Shown here piece by piece: positions 16,855 through 26,604 of a stretch of 64,000 nt of DNA. The DNA comes from Rhizobium sp. EC-SD404 (GTDB taxonomy: Bacteria; Pseudomonadota; Alphaproteobacteria; Rhizobiales; Rhizobiaceae). The number at the start of each line of letters is the position of its first letter. Within the stretch, counting starts at the first letter, position 1. The position numbers and the translations under genes are program-made. Where the stretch lies: positions 3,416,564 to 3,480,563 of the forward strand of contig NZ_LR701459.1 of NCBI RefSeq assembly GCF_902498825.1, in the 5' to 3' direction. Below the pieces are notes generated by a model, which had not been told where the DNA came from, did not search any database, and was given only the letters and a program-made list of their open reading frames with translations.

Positions 16855-17853
16855 ATGCAGGAGCCGTTCAAGGCCATCGTCGTCTCGCGCGATGAGAACA
16901 AGAAGCAGTCGGTGGCGATCACCGAACTCACCAATGCCGATCTGATGGAAGGCGACGTCGTCGTCGAGGTCGAGGCGACCACCGTCAACTACAAGGATGG
17001 GCTTGCCATCACCGGCAAAGGCCCGGTCGTGCGCCGCTGGCCCATGGTTCCCGGCATCGATGCCGCCGGCACGGTCGTTTCCTCTACTGGATCCGAATTC
17101 AAGGCAGGCGACAAGGTCCTGCTCAACGGCTTCGGCGTCGGCGAAACCCATCTTGGGGCTTATGCCCGCTACATGCAGCTCAGCAGCGACTGGCTGATCC
17201 CGCTGCCGGAGGGCATGAGTACCCACGACACGATGGCTGTCGGCACTGCAGGTTACACGGCGATGCTCTCCGTCATGGCGCTCGAGCGCCACGGGATCAC
17301 GCCGGCATCCGGGCCGATCGCTGTGACCGGTGCGAATGGCGGAGTCGGCACGGTCGCGATCGCGCTCCTCTCCAAGCTCGGCTACGAGGTGATCGCCTCG
17401 ACCGGTCGCCTGGGCGAAGCCGACTTCCTGAGATCGCTCGGCGCAACCGAGGTGATCGACCGGGCGGAGCTCTCCGAACCCGGCAAGCCGCTCGGCAAGG
17501 AGCGTTTCGCCGGCGGTATCGACGCCGTTGGCAGCCATACGCTGGCCAATCTGCTGGCGCAGACCCGCTATGGCGGCGTGGTCGCGGCTTGCGGACTTGC
17601 CCAGGGCATGGACCTGCCGACCACGGTCGCCCCCTTCATCCTGCGCGGCGTCACGCTTTGCGGGATCGATTCGGTGATGGCGCCGAAGGCGGTGCGCATC
17701 GAGGCATGGCGTCGCATCGCCAAGGATCTCGACATGGAGAAACTAAAGGCGATTTCGAAGACGATCGGCTTTGAGGATATCATCGGCGCCGCAACCGACA
17801 TTCTCGACGGCAAGATCCGCGGCCGAGTCGTCGTCGACATGACCATCACCTAA
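16855..17853 (+). CDS. Acryloyl-CoA reductase / YhdH-AcuI family MDR oxidoreductase
   Basis: A 332-residue zinc-free medium-chain reductase of the YhdH/AcuI group. The N-terminal GroES-like domain contains TVNYKDGLAITGKGPV and MVPGIDAAGTV, hallmarks of this group; the NADPH-binding Rossmann loop is VTGANGGVGTVA at about 159-170. AcuI reduces acryloyl-CoA to propionyl-CoA, relevant to 3-hydroxypropionate or DMSP breakdown, but no ddd or prp genes are nearby. A strong AAGGAGGA site precedes the ATG. Confidence 0.88.
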   Translation: MQEPFKAIVVSRDENKKQSVAITELTNADLMEGDVVVEVEATTVNYKDGLAITGKGPVVRRWPMVPGIDAAGTVVSSTGSEFKAGDKVLLNGFGVGETHLGAYARYMQLSSDWLIPLPEGMSTHDTMAVGTAGYTAMLSVMALERHGITPASGPIAVTGANGGVGTVAIALLSKLGYEVIASTGRLGEADFLRSLGATEVIDRAELSEPGKPLGKERFAGGIDAVGSHTLANLLAQTRYGGVVAACGLAQGMDLPTTVAPFILRGVTLCGIDSVMAPKAVRIEAWRRIAKDLDMEKLKAISKTIGFEDIIGAATDILDGKIRGRVVVDMTIT

Positions 17854-17913
17854 GACGCAAGCGCTGTGCAGCTCGTCGTTTACCCGACCGCTGCCAGCGG
17901 CTAGACCGGTGCC

Positions 17914-18594
17914 ATGATCATTCTCGCCCTCGATTCTTCGGCCAATCTTTGCGCCGCGGCTTTTCATGATGCGTCCAGCGACACCACGCTTGGACGTGTC
18001 GTGGAGGATATCGGCCGAGGCCATGCGGAACGGATGATGGCGGTGATCGAAGCGGCACGGGCCGAGGCCGGCATTACTCTCAAACAGATCGATCGGATCG
18101 CCGTGACGGTTGGCCCTGGCTCGTTCACGGGCATCCGCGTGGGTGTCGCGACCGCGCGCGGGCTGGCGCTGGCGCTTGGCCGCCCTTCCGTCGGCGTTAC
18201 GACCCTGGAGGCTCTGGTCCCAGGAGCTGAGCCCCAAGACACGCCGGTCATGGCCGTTCTCGATGCTCGACGTGACGAAGTGTTCGCGCAAATCTTCGCG
18301 ACCGATGGCACGACGCTGACCGATCCAGCCGCACTGTCCCTGGCGGAAGCGGCGGATCTCGCGACACGCCATGATGCTCGCCTCATGGGATCCGGCGCGC
18401 CTCCCGTCGCTGCCCTGATGGGCCGGCCGGAGCGCGTGATCTCCGAAGCTGGCATGGTCGAGATTCTGGACGTCGCCCGCATCGGCGCGCGCAAGCCCGC
18501 TGGCGCGCCACCGGCCCCGCTCTATCTGCGGTCGCCCGATGCCAAGCCGCAGGAAGCCTATCTCCTGGCGCGGCAGGAGCGGTTGGCCCAATGA
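17914..18594 (+). CDS. tsaB: tRNA threonylcarbamoyladenosine synthesis protein TsaB
   Basis: Non-catalytic partner of TsaD in making t6A37 on ANN-decoding tRNAs. The 226 residues have the ASKHA-fold start IILALDSSANLCAAAF and the strong family motif VGPGSFTGIRVGVATARGLA. TsaD and TsaE are not in the window. It starts the long conserved Rhizobiales block running to trmB, and its stop overlaps the rimI start by four bases. Confidence 0.93.
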   Translation: MIILALDSSANLCAAAFHDASSDTTLGRVVEDIGRGHAERMMAVIEAARAEAGITLKQIDRIAVTVGPGSFTGIRVGVATARGLALALGRPSVGVTTLEALVPGAEPQDTPVMAVLDARRDEVFAQIFATDGTTLTDPAALSLAEAADLATRHDARLMGSGAPPVAALMGRPERVISEAGMVEILDVARIGARKPAGAPPAPLYLRSPDAKPQEAYLLARQERLAQ

Positions 18595-19082
18595 TCGGTG
18601 GCTTCTTCACCCGCACCGCCGACGTCGAGATCGTGCCGATGGAGCCATCCGATTGCGACCGCGCGGCCGAGCTTCACGGCGCAAGCTTTTCGCGTCCCTG
18701 GAGCGCCGACGAAATCGACGTACTCCTGACGCAAACCAACGTGCACGGTTTCGTCGCGCGTCAGTCGCCTTCTGGACGCGGATCCTTTGCCGGCTTCATA
18801 TTGCTGCGCACCGCTGCCGACGAAGCCGAAGTGCTGACGATTGCGGTGCGCGAGCGATTCCGCAGCCAGGGGATCGGCTGGCGGCTGATGCTTGCCGGCA
18901 TCCGGCAGATGCGCCAGGAAGGCGTCGCCTCGATCTTTCTCGAGGTCGATGCGGGCAACCTGCCGGCAGTTGCGCTTTACCGGCGCCTCGGCTTCATCAA
19001 GGTCGGCGAACGCGAGGCCTATTACAAGGCTGCCGATGGCCGCCGGACGACGGCGCTTGTCATGCGGCTTGATCTGATTTAG
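18591..19082 (+). CDS. rimI: Ribosomal protein S18-alanine N-acetyltransferase RimI
   Basis: A GNAT enzyme of 163 residues. The acetyl-CoA loop is RERFRSQGIGWRLM, followed by IFLEVDAGNLPAVALYRRLG and the RimI-like GEREAYY. Coupling to tsaB by ATGA overlap is the standard genomic context for RimI. The substrate is expected to be the N-terminus of S18, although rhizobial RimI may also act on other N-termini. Confidence 0.92.
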   Translation: MIGGFFTRTADVEIVPMEPSDCDRAAELHGASFSRPWSADEIDVLLTQTNVHGFVARQSPSGRGSFAGFILLRTAADEAEVLTIAVRERFRSQGIGWRLMLAGIRQMRQEGVASIFLEVDAGNLPAVALYRRLGFIKVGEREAYYKAADGRRTTALVMRLDLI

Positions 19083-19145
19083 TGCGGCAAACATTCGCCG
19101 ATCGTGCTCTGACGGTGGGTGGTCAATGCGAGGATCGGAGCGTTC

Positions 19146-19574
19146 GTGACCAGCGAGACAAAACCACTGGAAGAACGCTGCGCCGAGCGCGGCATGCGCA
19201 TGACGGAGCAGCGCCGCGTCATCGCGCGCGTGCTCGACGGTGCCGACGATCACCCGGACGTGGAAGAACTCTACCGCCGTTCGGTTATCGTCGATCCGAA
19301 AATCTCCATATCGACCGTTTACCGCACCGTGCGCCTCTTCGAGGACATCGGCATCATCGAGCGGCACGATTTCCGTGACGGTCGCTCGCGCTACGAGACG
19401 GTGCCGGAAGAACACCACGACCATCTGATCGACCTCAAGACTGGCCAGGTGATCGAATTCCATTCGCCCGAGATCGAGGCGTTGCAGGAACGGATCGCTC
19501 GCGAGCACGGTTTCAGGCTCGTCGACCATCGGCTCGAGCTTTACGGCATCCCGCTCAAGAAGGGCGACGTCTGA
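19146..19574 (+). CDS. Fur-family metalloregulator, positional match to rhizobial Mur
   Basis: A 142-residue Fur-family repressor: winged helix (about 1-85, with RMTEQRRVIARVL and SISTVYRTVRLFED) and metal-binding dimer domain with EEHHDHLIDL. In Rhizobium and Brucella the protein in this position, after rimI, acts mainly as the manganese regulator Mur, while iron control is done by Irr and RirA. The start is the GTG at 19146, five bases after CGGAG, giving MTSETKPLEERCAERGMRMT, which aligns with known Mur starts. Metal choice is inferred from position and similarity. Confidence 0.92.
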   Translation: MTSETKPLEERCAERGMRMTEQRRVIARVLDGADDHPDVEELYRRSVIVDPKISISTVYRTVRLFEDIGIIERHDFRDGRSRYETVPEEHHDHLIDLKTGQVIEFHSPEIEALQERIAREHGFRLVDHRLELYGIPLKKGDV

Positions 19575-19623
19575 GAGTGCGCACGCGCTCGGCACTTAAG
19601 CCAGCCCAGAAGACGAGAGTGCG

Positions 19624-20406
19624 ATGATCGGCTGGCTGCGCCTCGTCTATGTAGCCCTCGCCTTCCTTGCCGTCACCGCGGTTCTTTTGCCGCCTCACCT
19701 TTTCGCCCTCTGGCTGGATCACCCTCTCGCCCGCCGCATTCCGCGGCTGTGGCACCGGCTGATGTGCCCGGTTCTCGGGCTGAAGGTCACGATGCGCGGC
19801 GCGCCGCATTCGAACGGTCCGCTGATGCTGATCTCGAACCACGTGTCGTGGCTCGACATCATCGCACTCGGGTCCGTCGCGGATGTCGCCTTCATCGCCA
19901 AGTCGGAAGTGAAGGATTGGCCGGTCTTCGGGCAGCTGGCGCGCTGGCAGCGCTCCATCTTCGTCGAGCGGAGCCAGCGGCGCTCAACCGGCAAGCAGGT
20001 CAACGCCATCACGGCGCGCCTGGAGCGGGGCGAGATTGTCGTGCTCTTCGCCGAAGGCACGACGTCGGACGGCAATCGCGTTCTGGAGTTCAAGTCGTCC
20101 CTGCTCGGCGTCGCCCGTCAGGCCGGCGAGGACGCCCATGCCGGCGTGGTGCTGCAGCCCGTGTCGATCGCCTATAACCGCATCCAGGGCCTGCCCATGG
20201 GACGGCGACATCGTTTCCTCGCCGCATGGCCGGGCGACGTCGAGCTCCTGCCGCACCTGCTGACGGTGCTGCGCGAAGGCGCGATCGACGTTGAGATCTG
20301 CTTCGGCAATCCGAGCGAGGTTTCCGATGCCCGCAGCCGCAAGGTTGTCAGCCGGGCACTGCGCGACGAAGTGGAGACGATGCTGGCGGAAGCGCTTCGG
20401 CGCTAG
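19624..20406 (+). CDS. PlsC-family 1-acyl-sn-glycerol-3-phosphate acyltransferase, possible OlsA
   Basis: A 260-residue membrane acyltransferase: N-terminal hydrophobic helix (about 5-30), catalytic NHVSWLD (HX4D motif) near residue 73, and FAEGTTSDG as motif III. PlsC enzymes make phosphatidic acid. The gene immediately upstream of miaB in Sinorhizobium is, as I recall, olsA, which acylates lyso-ornithine lipid, so this is its positional counterpart; the length is a little shorter. The OlsB partner is not in the window, and bifunctional substrate use cannot be excluded. Confidence 0.9.
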   Translation: MIGWLRLVYVALAFLAVTAVLLPPHLFALWLDHPLARRIPRLWHRLMCPVLGLKVTMRGAPHSNGPLMLISNHVSWLDIIALGSVADVAFIAKSEVKDWPVFGQLARWQRSIFVERSQRRSTGKQVNAITARLERGEIVVLFAEGTTSDGNRVLEFKSSLLGVARQAGEDAHAGVVLQPVSIAYNRIQGLPMGRRHRFLAAWPGDVELLPHLLTVLREGAIDVEICFGNPSEVSDARSRKVVSRALRDEVETMLAEALRR

Positions 20407-20467
20407 AATCCGCGCTTTTGCCGTCGCTGCCATTTTCATCCGGGCCCAGACCGACTAAATAGCCGCC

Positions 20468-21886
20468 ATGCGATCATCGAGCACGCCATTGGCCAACACC
20501 CCGTCGATTTTAGAAACAGCGCCCGCGCCTTCGGATTCCAATCAGCGCAAGGTCTATGTGAAGACCTATGGCTGCCAGATGAACGCTTACGATTCCGACC
20601 GCATGGCGGACGCGCTGGCGAAGGATGGCTATAGCCGAACCGAGCGGCCGGAAGACGCCGACCTCTATCTGATCAACACCTGCCACATCCGCGACAAGGC
20701 CGCAGAAAAGGTCTATTCCGAACTTGGCCGCCTCGCCAAGCAGAAGGCGAAGGCCGAACCCGGCGCCAAGAATTTCCTCGTCGGCATCACCGGCTGCGTC
20801 GCCCAGGCTGAAGGCCAGGAAATCTTCCGCCGCGCCCCGGTGGTCGACCTCGTCGTCGGGCCCCAGACCTACCACCGCCTGCCCGAGATCGTCAGCGAAG
20901 CGCGCGCCGGTCGTCGGGTCGTCGATACCGATTACGCGATCGAGGACAAGTTCGCGCATCTGCCGAGGCCGGATCGCAAGATTGTCCAGGCCCGCGGCGT
21001 GACGGCGTTTCTCACCGTCCAGGAAGGCTGCGACAAGTTCTGCGCCTTCTGCGTCGTCCCCTATACGCGCGGCTCGGAAGTCTCCCGATCGGTGGCGCAA
21101 ATCGTGGCCGAGGCGGAAGCGCTTGCTGAAGCAGGCGTTCGCGAACTCACCCTTCTCGGCCAGAACGTCAATGCGTGGCACGGTGCGGGCGCGGATGGCC
21201 GGCAATGGGGGCTCGGCGAGCTTCTCTTCCGGCTGGCCGAGGTGCCCGGCATCGCCCGCCTGCGATATATGACGAGCCACCCCCGCGATATGGACGATGC
21301 GCTGATCGCTGCCCATCGCGACCTGCCGCAGCTGATGCCGTATCTCCACCTGCCCGTGCAGTCCGGATCGGATGCGATCCTGAAGGCGATGAACCGTCAG
21401 CACAAAGCGGATGACTATCTGCGCCTGCTCGACCGAATTCGCGTTGCGCGGCCCGATATCGCGCTTTCGGGTGATTTCATCGTCGGATTCCCCGGGGAAA
21501 CCGATGCGGATTTTGAGGCAACTCTCAGCCTGATCGAGACTGTGGGCTATGCGGCCGCCTATTCGTTCAAATATTCGGCTCGGCCCGGAACGCCGGCAGC
21601 GGAAGCTACGGAGCTGGTGCCCGAAGAGTTGAAGTCGGAACGGTTGCTGCGCCTGCAAGCTCTTGTGACGAAGCAGCAGTATGCGTTCCAGCAGGGCTGC
21701 GTCGGCAAGGTCGTCGACCTTCTTCTCGAAAAGCCGGGGCGCCACGCCGATCAGATGGTTGGACGCTCTCCTTGGCTGCAACCAACTATTGTTAATGCAA
21801 AGGCCGGTGCAATCGGCGACATTATCAAAGTGCGAATCACGGCAAGCGAGGCCAACAGTCTCTTTGCCGAATGCATCCAAGGCTGA
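20468..21886 (+). CDS. miaB: tRNA-2-methylthio-N6-dimethylallyladenosine synthase MiaB
   Basis: Radical-SAM methylthiotransferase acting on i6A37 in tRNA. The 472 residues show the UPF0004 domain with three cluster cysteines ([31 protein letters not shown]), the radical-SAM motif [15 protein letters not shown] and a C-terminal TRAM domain. The first about 28 residues before KVYVKTYG are variable and may be longer than the true protein. It lies between the PlsC-family gene and phoH, as in Sinorhizobium. Confidence 0.96.
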   Translation: MRSSSTPLANTPSILETAPAPSDSNQRKVYVKTYGCQMNAYDSDRMADALAKDGYSRTERPEDADLYLINTCHIRDKAAEKVYSELGRLAKQKAKAEPGAKNFLVGITGCVAQAEGQEIFRRAPVVDLVVGPQTYHRLPEIVSEARAGRRVVDTDYAIEDKFAHLPRPDRKIVQARGVTAFLTVQEGCDKFCAFCVVPYTRGSEVSRSVAQIVAEAEALAEAGVRELTLLGQNVNAWHGAGADGRQWGLGELLFRLAEVPGIARLRYMTSHPRDMDDALIAAHRDLPQLMPYLHLPVQSGSDAILKAMNRQHKADDYLRLLDRIRVARPDIALSGDFIVGFPGETDADFEATLSLIETVGYAAAYSFKYSARPGTPAAEATELVPEELKSERLLRLQALVTKQQYAFQQGCVGKVVDLLLEKPGRHADQMVGRSPWLQPTIVNAKAGAIGDIIKVRITASEANSLFAECIQG

Positions 21887-21924
21887 TAGTTTGTCCGTGA
21901 GTTGAGCGAAAGGAGCCCCACCGC

Positions 21925-22983
21925 TTGCAAGCGCACGATCCCGTCCTGACACCGCCGGATAGCCGCGCCTCTGGCGCCTCCGACACCACCCACATCGTGC
22001 TCACTTTCGAAAACAACAGACTTGCAAGCGCGCTGTTTGGCCAATTCGACCAAAATCTCGCTCTCATCGAGCAGAAACTCGGCGTCGATGCCCGCGCCCG
22101 CGGCAACCAGGTCGCTATTCGCGGCGACGCCGTGGCGACAGACCAGGCGCGCAAGACGCTCGATTTTCTCTATGACCGCCTTCAGGCGGGCAGCGAGATC
22201 GCCGCTTCCGACGTAGAAGGCGCGATCCGTATGGCGATCGCCGCCGACGATCAGCTGATTCTCCCGACCATGGAACGCAAGGGCAAGATGGCGCTGGCGC
22301 AGATTTCGACCCGCAAGAAGACGCTGGTTGCGCGCACGCCGACCCAGGACGCCTATATCCGCGCCATGGAACGCAGCGAGCTCGTGTTCGGCATCGGGCC
22401 TGCCGGTACCGGCAAGACCTACCTCGCGGTCGCGCACGCAGCCCAGCTTCTGGAGCGCGGCGCGATCGATCGCATCATCCTGTCCCGTCCGGCGGTCGAA
22501 GCCGGCGAGCGGCTCGGCTTTCTTCCAGGCGACATGAAGGAGAAGGTCGACCCCTACCTTCGGCCGCTCTATGACGCGCTTTACGACATGATGCCCGGCG
22601 ACAAGGTCGAGCGCGCGATCACGGCGGGCGTCATCGAAATCGCCCCCCTCGCCTTCATGCGCGGTCGCACGCTGACCAACGCCGTCGTCATTCTCGACGA
22701 GGCGCAGAACACCACATCGATGCAGATGAAGATGTTTCTGACGCGTCTCGGCGAGAACGCCCGCATGATCGTCACCGGCGATCCGAGCCAGATCGATCTT
22801 CCGCGTGGCGTGAAGTCCGGCCTGGTCGAGGCGCTGCGCATCCTGAAGGGTGTCGAAGGTGTGATCACTTGTCGCTTCCGCGACGTCGACGTGGTTCGCC
22901 ACCCGATGGTGGCCCGCATCGTCCGCGCCTACGACGCCGACAGCACCATGATTGACGAAAGCGGCAAGCCCGATCCGAGATGA
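21925..22983 (+). CDS. PhoH-like ATPase (YbeZ)
   Basis: A 352-residue PhoH/YbeZ protein, with KH-like N-terminal part and ATPase core; Walker A is GPAGTGKTY and Walker B VVILDEAQNTT, followed by TGDPSQIDLPRG. YbeZ works with YbeY in ribosome and RNA maturation, and the two genes overlap here. The start is a TTG at 21925 with AAAGGAG nine bases upstream; no ATG lies in a suitable place. Confidence 0.94.
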   Translation: MQAHDPVLTPPDSRASGASDTTHIVLTFENNRLASALFGQFDQNLALIEQKLGVDARARGNQVAIRGDAVATDQARKTLDFLYDRLQAGSEIAASDVEGAIRMAIAADDQLILPTMERKGKMALAQISTRKKTLVARTPTQDAYIRAMERSELVFGIGPAGTGKTYLAVAHAAQLLERGAIDRIILSRPAVEAGERLGFLPGDMKEKVDPYLRPLYDALYDMMPGDKVERAITAGVIEIAPLAFMRGRTLTNAVVILDEAQNTTSMQMKMFLTRLGENARMIVTGDPSQIDLPRGVKSGLVEALRILKGVEGVITCRFRDVDVVRHPMVARIVRAYDADSTMIDESGKPDPR

Positions 22984-23519
22984 GCGCCGTTGAGGTGAGC
23001 ACGATCGACATCCAGGTGTCGGTGGAGGCAGGCGACTGGCCTGCGGAAGAGGCGCTGCACGAGACGGCCACGCGCGTGCTCGACGCCGCAAATTCCTATC
23101 TTTCCACCGAGCTGCACCAGCCCTTCCCGGCCTTGCCGCCGGAACTGTCGCTGCTCTTCACCGACGACGCGACGATGCGCACGATCAACGCCGAATGGCG
23201 CGACAAGGACAAGCCGACCAACGTGCTCTCTTTTCCCGCCTTTCCGCTGGTTCCCGGCGGCATGCCGGGGCCAATGCTTGGCGACATCGTGCTCGCCAGC
23301 GAAACAATTGCCAATGAAGCCAAGGACTTACAACGAAGTTCCGGCGATCATCTGGCGCATCTCCTCGTCCACGGCTATCTTCATCTCTTCGGCTATGACC
23401 ATCTCGAGGCCGAGGACGCGGAGATCATGGAACATCATGAGGTCCGTATTCTCGCCGCACTCGGCATATCAGACCCATATGAGGGCCAATCCCTCATGGA
23501 CACGACGAAGAGACAATGA
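22980..23519 (+). CDS. ybeY: Endoribonuclease YbeY (rRNA maturation factor)
   Basis: Zinc-dependent single-strand endoribonuclease needed for 16S rRNA 3-prime processing and 70S quality control; the Sinorhizobium orthologue affects symbiosis and small-RNA regulation. The three zinc histidines are in HGYLHLFGYDH near the C-terminal quarter. The 179 residues include a slightly extended N-terminus. ATGA overlaps at both ends couple it with phoH and tlyC. Confidence 0.95.
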   Translation: MSAVEVSTIDIQVSVEAGDWPAEEALHETATRVLDAANSYLSTELHQPFPALPPELSLLFTDDATMRTINAEWRDKDKPTNVLSFPAFPLVPGGMPGPMLGDIVLASETIANEAKDLQRSSGDHLAHLLVHGYLHLFGYDHLEAEDAEIMEHHEVRILAALGISDPYEGQSLMDTTKRQ

Positions 23520-24724
23520 ACGAACAAGTTCGAATGCCCCTGCCGTCTCCCGCCTCGGATGAGGGCGGCGAAGACGGCTCCCAACCTCCGAGTACGAAGC
23601 CTCAGCAGCGCAGACGGACCGGCCCCTTAAACCTATGGTCCAGAGCGACGCGCTGGTTGAGGCCCACAGATCGCAACAACATCCGCGATAATTTCGCCGA
23701 CGCGCTTTTGAGCGACGCCGAGCACAATCTCGCGTTCTCGCCCGAAGAACGCGCCATGCTGCACAACATCCTTCGCTTGCGCGAAGTGCGCGTGGAAGAC
23801 GTCATGGTGCCACGCGCCGACGTCGACAGCGTCGATCAGACCACCACGCTCGCGGAACTGCTGGTCCATTTCGAAGAATCCGGCCACTCGCGCATGCCGG
23901 TCTACGCTGATCATCTCGATGATCCGCGCGGCATGGTCCATATCCGCGATCTTCTCGGCTACATCACCAAGCAGGCCCGCTCGAAGCGCCGCGCAACGAC
24001 TACCAAAACCAGTGGCGCCGCAAACGCCAATGGCCAGGCGGGCAGTGGCGAGAGAGCGAAGCCGCGGCCGGCGGTCGATCTCGGCCGGGTCGATCTCAAC
24101 AAAACGGTCCAGGAAGCCGGCATCATCCGGAAGGTACTTTTCGTGCCGCCGTCGATGCTCGCTTCCGATCTCATGGAGCGCATGCAGGCGACACGAACGC
24201 AGATGGCGCTCGTCATCGACGAGTATGGCGGCACGGACGGCCTCGTTTCGCTTGAAGACATCGTCGAAACAGTCGTCGGCGACATCGAGGACGAGCATGA
24301 CGACGAAGAAGTCATGATCACGCGGTCGTCCGACGATGTCTTCCTGGTGGACGCCAAGGCAGAACTCGAGGACATCGCCGAAGCGATCGGCCCGGATTTC
24401 GACGTATCTGAGCAGATCGAGGACGTCGACACGCTCGGCGGTCTCATCTTCTCCGAACTCGGTCGCATCCCAGCCCGAGGCGAACTCGTCCAGGCGTTGC
24501 CCGGCTTCGAGTTTCACGTTCTCGATGCAGATCCGCGCCGCATCAAGCGGGTGCGCATCGTGCGCAAGCGCCACAACGACCGCCGCCGTCGTCCGGTTCG
24601 GCCGGAAGTGGAGAGCAACGCACAGCCACTCGCTCTGCCGGCACCAGAACCCGTGAACGAGCAGCCCATCGCGGCGGCGTCTCAGCCAGTGCCGCAACCA
24701 TTGGAACAGTCGCAAAGAGGCTGA
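23516..24724 (+). CDS. CBS-domain hemolysin-like protein (CorC/TlyC family)
   Basis: A 402-residue soluble protein with two CBS domains (about 90-250, starting VRVEDVMVPRADVDSVD and containing MALVIDEYGGTDGLVSLEDI) and a C-terminal CorC_HlyC domain (about 265-345). A low-complexity alanine, threonine and glycine linker interrupts the CBS pair (about 155-185), and the C-terminal tail is proline- and glutamine-rich. No DUF21 membrane part is present, as in E. coli CorC (YbeX), which neighbours ybeY and lnt there as well. The precise role is unclear: magnesium or cobalt efflux, or ribosome-related. Confidence 0.9.
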   Translation: MNEQVRMPLPSPASDEGGEDGSQPPSTKPQQRRRTGPLNLWSRATRWLRPTDRNNIRDNFADALLSDAEHNLAFSPEERAMLHNILRLREVRVEDVMVPRADVDSVDQTTTLAELLVHFEESGHSRMPVYADHLDDPRGMVHIRDLLGYITKQARSKRRATTTKTSGAANANGQAGSGERAKPRPAVDLGRVDLNKTVQEAGIIRKVLFVPPSMLASDLMERMQATRTQMALVIDEYGGTDGLVSLEDIVETVVGDIEDEHDDEEVMITRSSDDVFLVDAKAELEDIAEAIGPDFDVSEQIEDVDTLGGLIFSELGRIPARGELVQALPGFEFHVLDADPRRIKRVRIVRKRHNDRRRRPVRPEVESNAQPLALPAPEPVNEQPIAAASQPVPQPLEQSQRG

Positions 24725-24776
24725 TGAGGCGCTTCCTGGCGTCTTGTCCGCTTAATCCTTCACTGTCAGACAGATC

Positions 24777-24813
24777 AGCCGCCGCTGCCTTCGAGACAGC
24801 GGCGGCTTTTTTT
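24777..24813 (+). terminator. Strong intrinsic terminator between tlyC and lnt
   Basis: AGCCGCCGCTG (24777-24787) pairs perfectly with CAGCGGCGGCT (24797-24807) around a 9-base loop, followed by seven T residues (24807-24813). It closes the tsaB-to-tlyC run, or acts as partial attenuation before lnt, whose start is only 42 bases downstream. Confidence 0.88.
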
Positions 24814-24854
24814 GGAAGGATGGCGCCGGCGATTCGGGTTAGGGGCAAGCCATC

Positions 24855-26453
24855 ATGAACGGATTGGAAGTGTTCGCGGGCCGCCTGATGCTGGCCTGGG
24901 GCTGGAAGCGGGCGGTGATCGCCATTCTGGCCGGCGCGCTCGCCGTGCTCGCGCACCCGCCCTTCGACTTCTTCTTCGCCATGTTCCTGACGTTCCCGAT
25001 CCTCGTCTGGCTGCTCGACGGGGCAAGCGGCGATCCGGACCGCGGGTTCCTGCGCCGCCTATGGCCTGCCTTCGTCACGGGCTGGTATTTTGGGTTCGGC
25101 TATTTCTTGGCCGGACTCTGGTGGCTCGGAAACGCGCTTTTGGTGGAAGCCGAAAGCTTCGCCTGGGCCATTCCGCTTGCCGTTCTCGGCCTGCCCGCCT
25201 TTCTGGCGATCTTCTTCGGCCTGGGGACGGCCATCGCCCGAATTTTATGGTCCGACGGGCTAGGACGCATCGCGGCTCTTGCCTTCGGACTGGCGCTCAT
25301 GGAATGGCTCCGCGGCTTCGTCCTCACCGGCTTTCCGTGGAACACGATCGGCTACGGCGCCATGCCGCTGCCTATCGCCATGCAGACCGTCCATATCCTC
25401 GGGCTGAACGGGATCACCGCTCTTTCCGTCTTCGCTTTTTCGATGCCGGCGCTTCTTGCGACACGCCAGCATATGCGGCGCGGCCTCGCACTGGCCGCTG
25501 TACTGGTGGCCGCCCATCTGGGCTACGGCGCCCATGTGCTGAACGAGGCCACCGCCACCGCCGCGGAAGACGCACCGACGATCCGCATCGTCCAGCCATC
25601 CATTCCGCAGTCGACCAAATGGGACGAAGCGGAACGCGACCAGATTTTCGAACAGCATCTGGCGCTGACACGGCAGGCGCCAGCGGAGGGAGAGCCTGCG
25701 CCGTCGCTCATCGTCTGGCCGGAAACGGCGGCTCCCTTCATCCTGACGGAAGCACCGATCGCGCTCGAAGCGATCGCGCAAGCCCTGCAGCCAGGCCAGC
25801 AGCTCGCCACCGGCGCGATCCGGATGGAAACCGCGCCGGGCAGTGGTGTGCGCTACTACAATGCGATCAGCGTGATCGGCGACGATGGCGAAATCCTCGC
25901 CTCTGCCGACAAGGTGCATCTCGTGCCCTTCGGCGAATACCTCCCACTGACGGACCTGCTGAGCTCGCTCGGGTTCTCGGCTGTTGCGCAGATGCCGGAA
26001 AGCTTCACGCCTGCGCCGGCGCGCACATTGCTGGCGTTGCCGACCGGCACCGCTCTTCCGCTGATCTGCTACGAAGCGATCTTCCCGCTGGAACTGCCCG
26101 AGGGTGGCGCAGCGCCCGACTTCATCCTCAACGTCACCAACGATGCCTGGTACGGGGCGACGCCGGGGCCCTACCAGCATTTCCGGCAGGCGCAGCTGCG
26201 GGCCGTCGAGCTCGGCCTGCCGCTCGTCCGGGCGGCCAATAACGGCATTTCGGCCATCACCGACAGCCAGGGGCGAATCATCGAAGGCCTCGGACTCGAC
26301 GCCGTGGGCGTTATCGATGCCCAGGTGCCGCCCAAAACCGTATCGAATTGGGACAACAGCAATCGCGCACAAAACTTCTGGTTGATAATCGTGATACTTT
26401 TGTTAGGAGCTGCTACTGCGCGTTACGGTTTCAAGTGCCGGAGAATTGACTAA
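24855..26453 (+). CDS. lnt: Apolipoprotein N-acyltransferase Lnt
   Basis: Inner-membrane enzyme that adds the third acyl chain to lipoproteins. The 532 residues have an N-terminal bundle of about six helices and a periplasmic nitrilase domain with the triad glutamate in VWPETAAPF (near 290), lysine in ADKVHLVPFGEYLP (near 353) and cysteine in LICYEAIFP (near 404). The Sinorhizobium homologue was described as the acid-tolerance gene actA (similar to CutE), followed by phrR, which matches the next gene here. A terminator lies just upstream, so it should have its own promoter. Confidence 0.95.
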   Translation: MNGLEVFAGRLMLAWGWKRAVIAILAGALAVLAHPPFDFFFAMFLTFPILVWLLDGASGDPDRGFLRRLWPAFVTGWYFGFGYFLAGLWWLGNALLVEAESFAWAIPLAVLGLPAFLAIFFGLGTAIARILWSDGLGRIAALAFGLALMEWLRGFVLTGFPWNTIGYGAMPLPIAMQTVHILGLNGITALSVFAFSMPALLATRQHMRRGLALAAVLVAAHLGYGAHVLNEATATAAEDAPTIRIVQPSIPQSTKWDEAERDQIFEQHLALTRQAPAEGEPAPSLIVWPETAAPFILTEAPIALEAIAQALQPGQQLATGAIRMETAPGSGVRYYNAISVIGDDGEILASADKVHLVPFGEYLPLTDLLSSLGFSAVAQMPESFTPAPARTLLALPTGTALPLICYEAIFPLELPEGGAAPDFILNVTNDAWYGATPGPYQHFRQAQLRAVELGLPLVRAANNGISAITDSQGRIIEGLGLDAVGVIDAQVPPKTVSNWDNSNRAQNFWLIIVILLLGAATARYGFKCRRID

Positions 26454-26604
26454 AAACCCCTAGAATTGCATAGTCATTCGCAAGGGCAATCTCGCGTATA
26501 GTGACCATACGGCTCGTTCAATTGCGGACGGGGCGACGCGCCACCTTGCTATATCGAAACCCTTATCGAGCAGTATTCGGGTGGCCGCGCGCAGAGGTAG
26601 TGTC

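Noticed and set aside
17888..17900. Small hairpin CCGCT-GCC-AGCGG before tsaB as a terminator
   Set aside because: The stem is only five bases with no T tract, so termination is unlikely.
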